From: Deltaproteobacteria bacterium
GTDB lineage: Bacteria; Myxococcota_A; Polyangia; HGW-17; SLPX01
NCBI GenBank assembly: GCA_011390535.1
Contig: JAABSF010000183.1
Location: 1 to 6,096, forward strand
DNA: 6,096 bases
Direction: 5' to 3'
Of this stretch, positions 5,025 through 6,096 are shown one piece after another. Numbering within the stretch: position 1 is the first letter of the stretch; every line of letters starts with the position of its first letter. Made by a program: the position numbers and the translations under genes. The notes beneath the pieces were generated by a model, which saw only the letters and a program-made list of their open reading frames with translations, did no database searches and had not been told where the DNA came from.

Positions 5025-6096
5025 TCAAATGCCGCGCTTGGTGCGCTTTTTTCTTCTTACCAGCCCGGTCAATCGCCGGTTCTTCCGCTTCCTGGACATT
5101 CTGCAGGAATAACGTTGAATCAGCCCCCGTCGCATGGCCCAGACACAGTGGCCCGCCGAAAGCATCCGAAAATCCATCTCCTCCCGGACATGCAACCTGA
5201 CTCCATCAGTCCGGAATATAATGTCATTGTGCTTATCGGTGCGCAGCATTTTCACATTATGCCGCCGTAGACGGCTCATCACTGCCCTTGGTATCTTTTC
5301 GTACCAAGGACGATCACAACATGACAACACCGCGTATTTAGGCTTTAACTCCCGAATCAACTCCTCGGAAGCCGACCCCTGGCCATGGTGCCCGAGCTTG
5401 AGCACATTCACCCTCCCCAGCGGTCCGGCTCGAAGCAATCGCCGCTCTCCGGTCCAGCAAAGATCACCCGGCAACAAAAAAGAAACGTCTCCATATCGAA
5501 TACGGAGCACCATGGAGCGATTATTTATGGAGCCTATGGACCAAGCACGCTTGGACAGCCGTTTTTTCGTGTCCGGATGGAGCACTTCAAAAACAACATC
5601 TCCAAATCTCAGCTCATCCCCTCTCTTCAACACCACCATGGGAACACGCTTCTTTTTTTTATCCCGAAAACTAATCCGGCGTGAATTGAAAAAATGGGCG
5701 GCGTCACCGTTTACAAACAACCTGTCAAAAGGCACCCGCCTATACAATAAGCGAGGATCCCCTATATGATCATAATGAGGATGGCTGACAAAAAAAGCAT
5801 CCAGCCGAGCGATCCCCCTTTTTTTAAAGAAAGGCAATAGCCGCCGTTGCAGGAGATGATCCCCTTTTCTCCAGTTCCCCATACCCGCGTCGATCAATAT
5901 ATTCTGACCTTGCGGCGTCGTCACCAAAGTAGAGTCGCCGTGACCTGCCGCAAAAAACCTGATGGTGAGCTCTCCGGAACCTTTTTGAGCCCCTTTCTTT
6001 CGCCCCGCCCAAACAAGAGAGCTCTGCGTGAAGAAACCGCAAAAAAACAAAGCCAAAATAAACAAAACCCAAAATACCGGACGATGAAAAGAACCC
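5025..6096 (-). CDS. Exported ComEC-like metallo-beta-lactamase-fold protein, 5' end beyond window
   Basis: Residues are counted from a TTG codon at 6065, which I do not think is the start: the frame stays open to the right edge and adds GSFHRPVFWV before it, completing a signal peptide or membrane anchor (hydrophobic core PVFWVLFILALFFCGFF, possible cleavage after VWA at 20). The protein thus acts in the periplasm or outside. The fold resembles the C-terminal hydrolase domain of ComEC/Rec2 and its stand-alone relatives: GHGDS (41-45), ILIDAG (56-61), metal-binding HPHYDH (95-100), NNRSMVLRI (181-189), LLPGDL (197-202, D201) and LGHHG (225-229). These give a likely two-metal hydrolase centre, possibly a phosphodiesterase or nuclease; the substrate is unknown. 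It lacks the ComEC channel. The usual HP after the 'LS' strand is replaced by K257-I-P, and a very basic tail (323-346) follows the domain. The end is the TGA at 5025-5027. Confidence 0.88.
   Translation of the reverse strand, partial: GSFHRPVFWVLFILALFFCGFFTQSSLVWAGRKKGAQKGSGELTIRFFAAGHGDSTLVTTPQGQNILIDAGMGNWRKGDHLLQRRLLPFFKKRGIARLDAFFVSHPHYDHIGDPRLLYRRVPFDRLFVNGDAAHFFNSRRISFRDKKKKRVPMVVLKRGDELRFGDVVFEVLHPDTKKRLSKRAWSIGSINNRSMVLRIRYGDVSFLLPGDLCWTGERRLLRAGPLGRVNVLKLGHHGQGSASEELIRELKPKYAVLSCCDRPWYEKIPRAVMSRLRRHNVKMLRTDKHNDIIFRTDGVRLHVREEMDFRMLSAGHCVWAMRRGLIQRYSCRMSRKRKNRRLTGLVRRKKRTKRGI
5034..5052 (+). terminator. Weak predicted terminator for higBA, inside the 3' end of the MBL gene
   Basis: GCGC (5034-5037), a 5-base loop and GCGC (5043-5046) are followed by six T and then CTTCTT. 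The stem is only 4 bp but all G/C. An A-rich stretch before it (5011-5021) could pair with the T-tract and help terminate the opposite strand, where GGC-ATTTGA-GCC precedes TTTTCTTTT just at the MBL stop codon. Plausible as a bidirectional terminator, but weak on both strands. Confidence 0.35.

Overview
The window looks like chromosomal DNA of a Gram-negative bacterium. It carries a PlsB-type glycerol-3-phosphate acyltransferase, an inner-membrane-anchored protein with a Ser/Pro linker and TPR-like helices, and an exported ComEC-like metallo-beta-lactamase-fold protein. The long PlsB and the Ser/Pro-linker protein are reminiscent of deltaproteobacterial or myxococcal-type genomes. That placement is only an inference, because no marker gene is present.

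Layout. (1) 1-856, minus strand: the N-terminal 285 residues of a membrane-anchored, TPR-like protein whose C-terminus lies beyond the left edge. (2) 857-1107: a gap with a T-rich decamer tandem repeat and no convincing gene. (3) 1108-3924, minus strand: plsB, 938 residues, with all four acyltransferase motifs and an in-frame 33-bp tandem duplication near the C-terminus. (4) 3925-4311: an AT-rich divergent regulatory region. It holds a good minus-strand promoter for plsB, two families of short direct repeats in the plsB leader, and a plus-strand promoter for the next operon. (5) 4312-4907, plus strand: a complete type II toxin-antitoxin operon of higBA type (toxin first). Its promoter is so close to the toxin ATG that the transcript may be leaderless, and a palindrome in the promoter spacer is a candidate operator. 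(6) 4908-5024: a short convergent gap. (7) 5025-6096, minus strand: a secreted or membrane-tethered ComEC-like metallo-beta-lactamase-fold protein whose true start lies beyond the right edge.

How the parts relate: three minus-strand genes (MBL protein, plsB, TPR protein) are interrupted by the plus-strand, more AT-rich higBA cassette, which reads as a later insertion into the plsB upstream region. PlsB makes lysophosphatidate for phospholipid synthesis. HigB would be a ribosome-dependent mRNA endonuclease, neutralised and probably repressed with HigA. No functional link between higBA and its neighbours can be shown from sequence. I see no clear new multi-gene defence or mobile system. The most interesting points are the higBA promoter architecture, the repeat-rich plsB leader, the in-frame plsB repeat, and the altered C-terminal motif and basic tail of the MBL protein.
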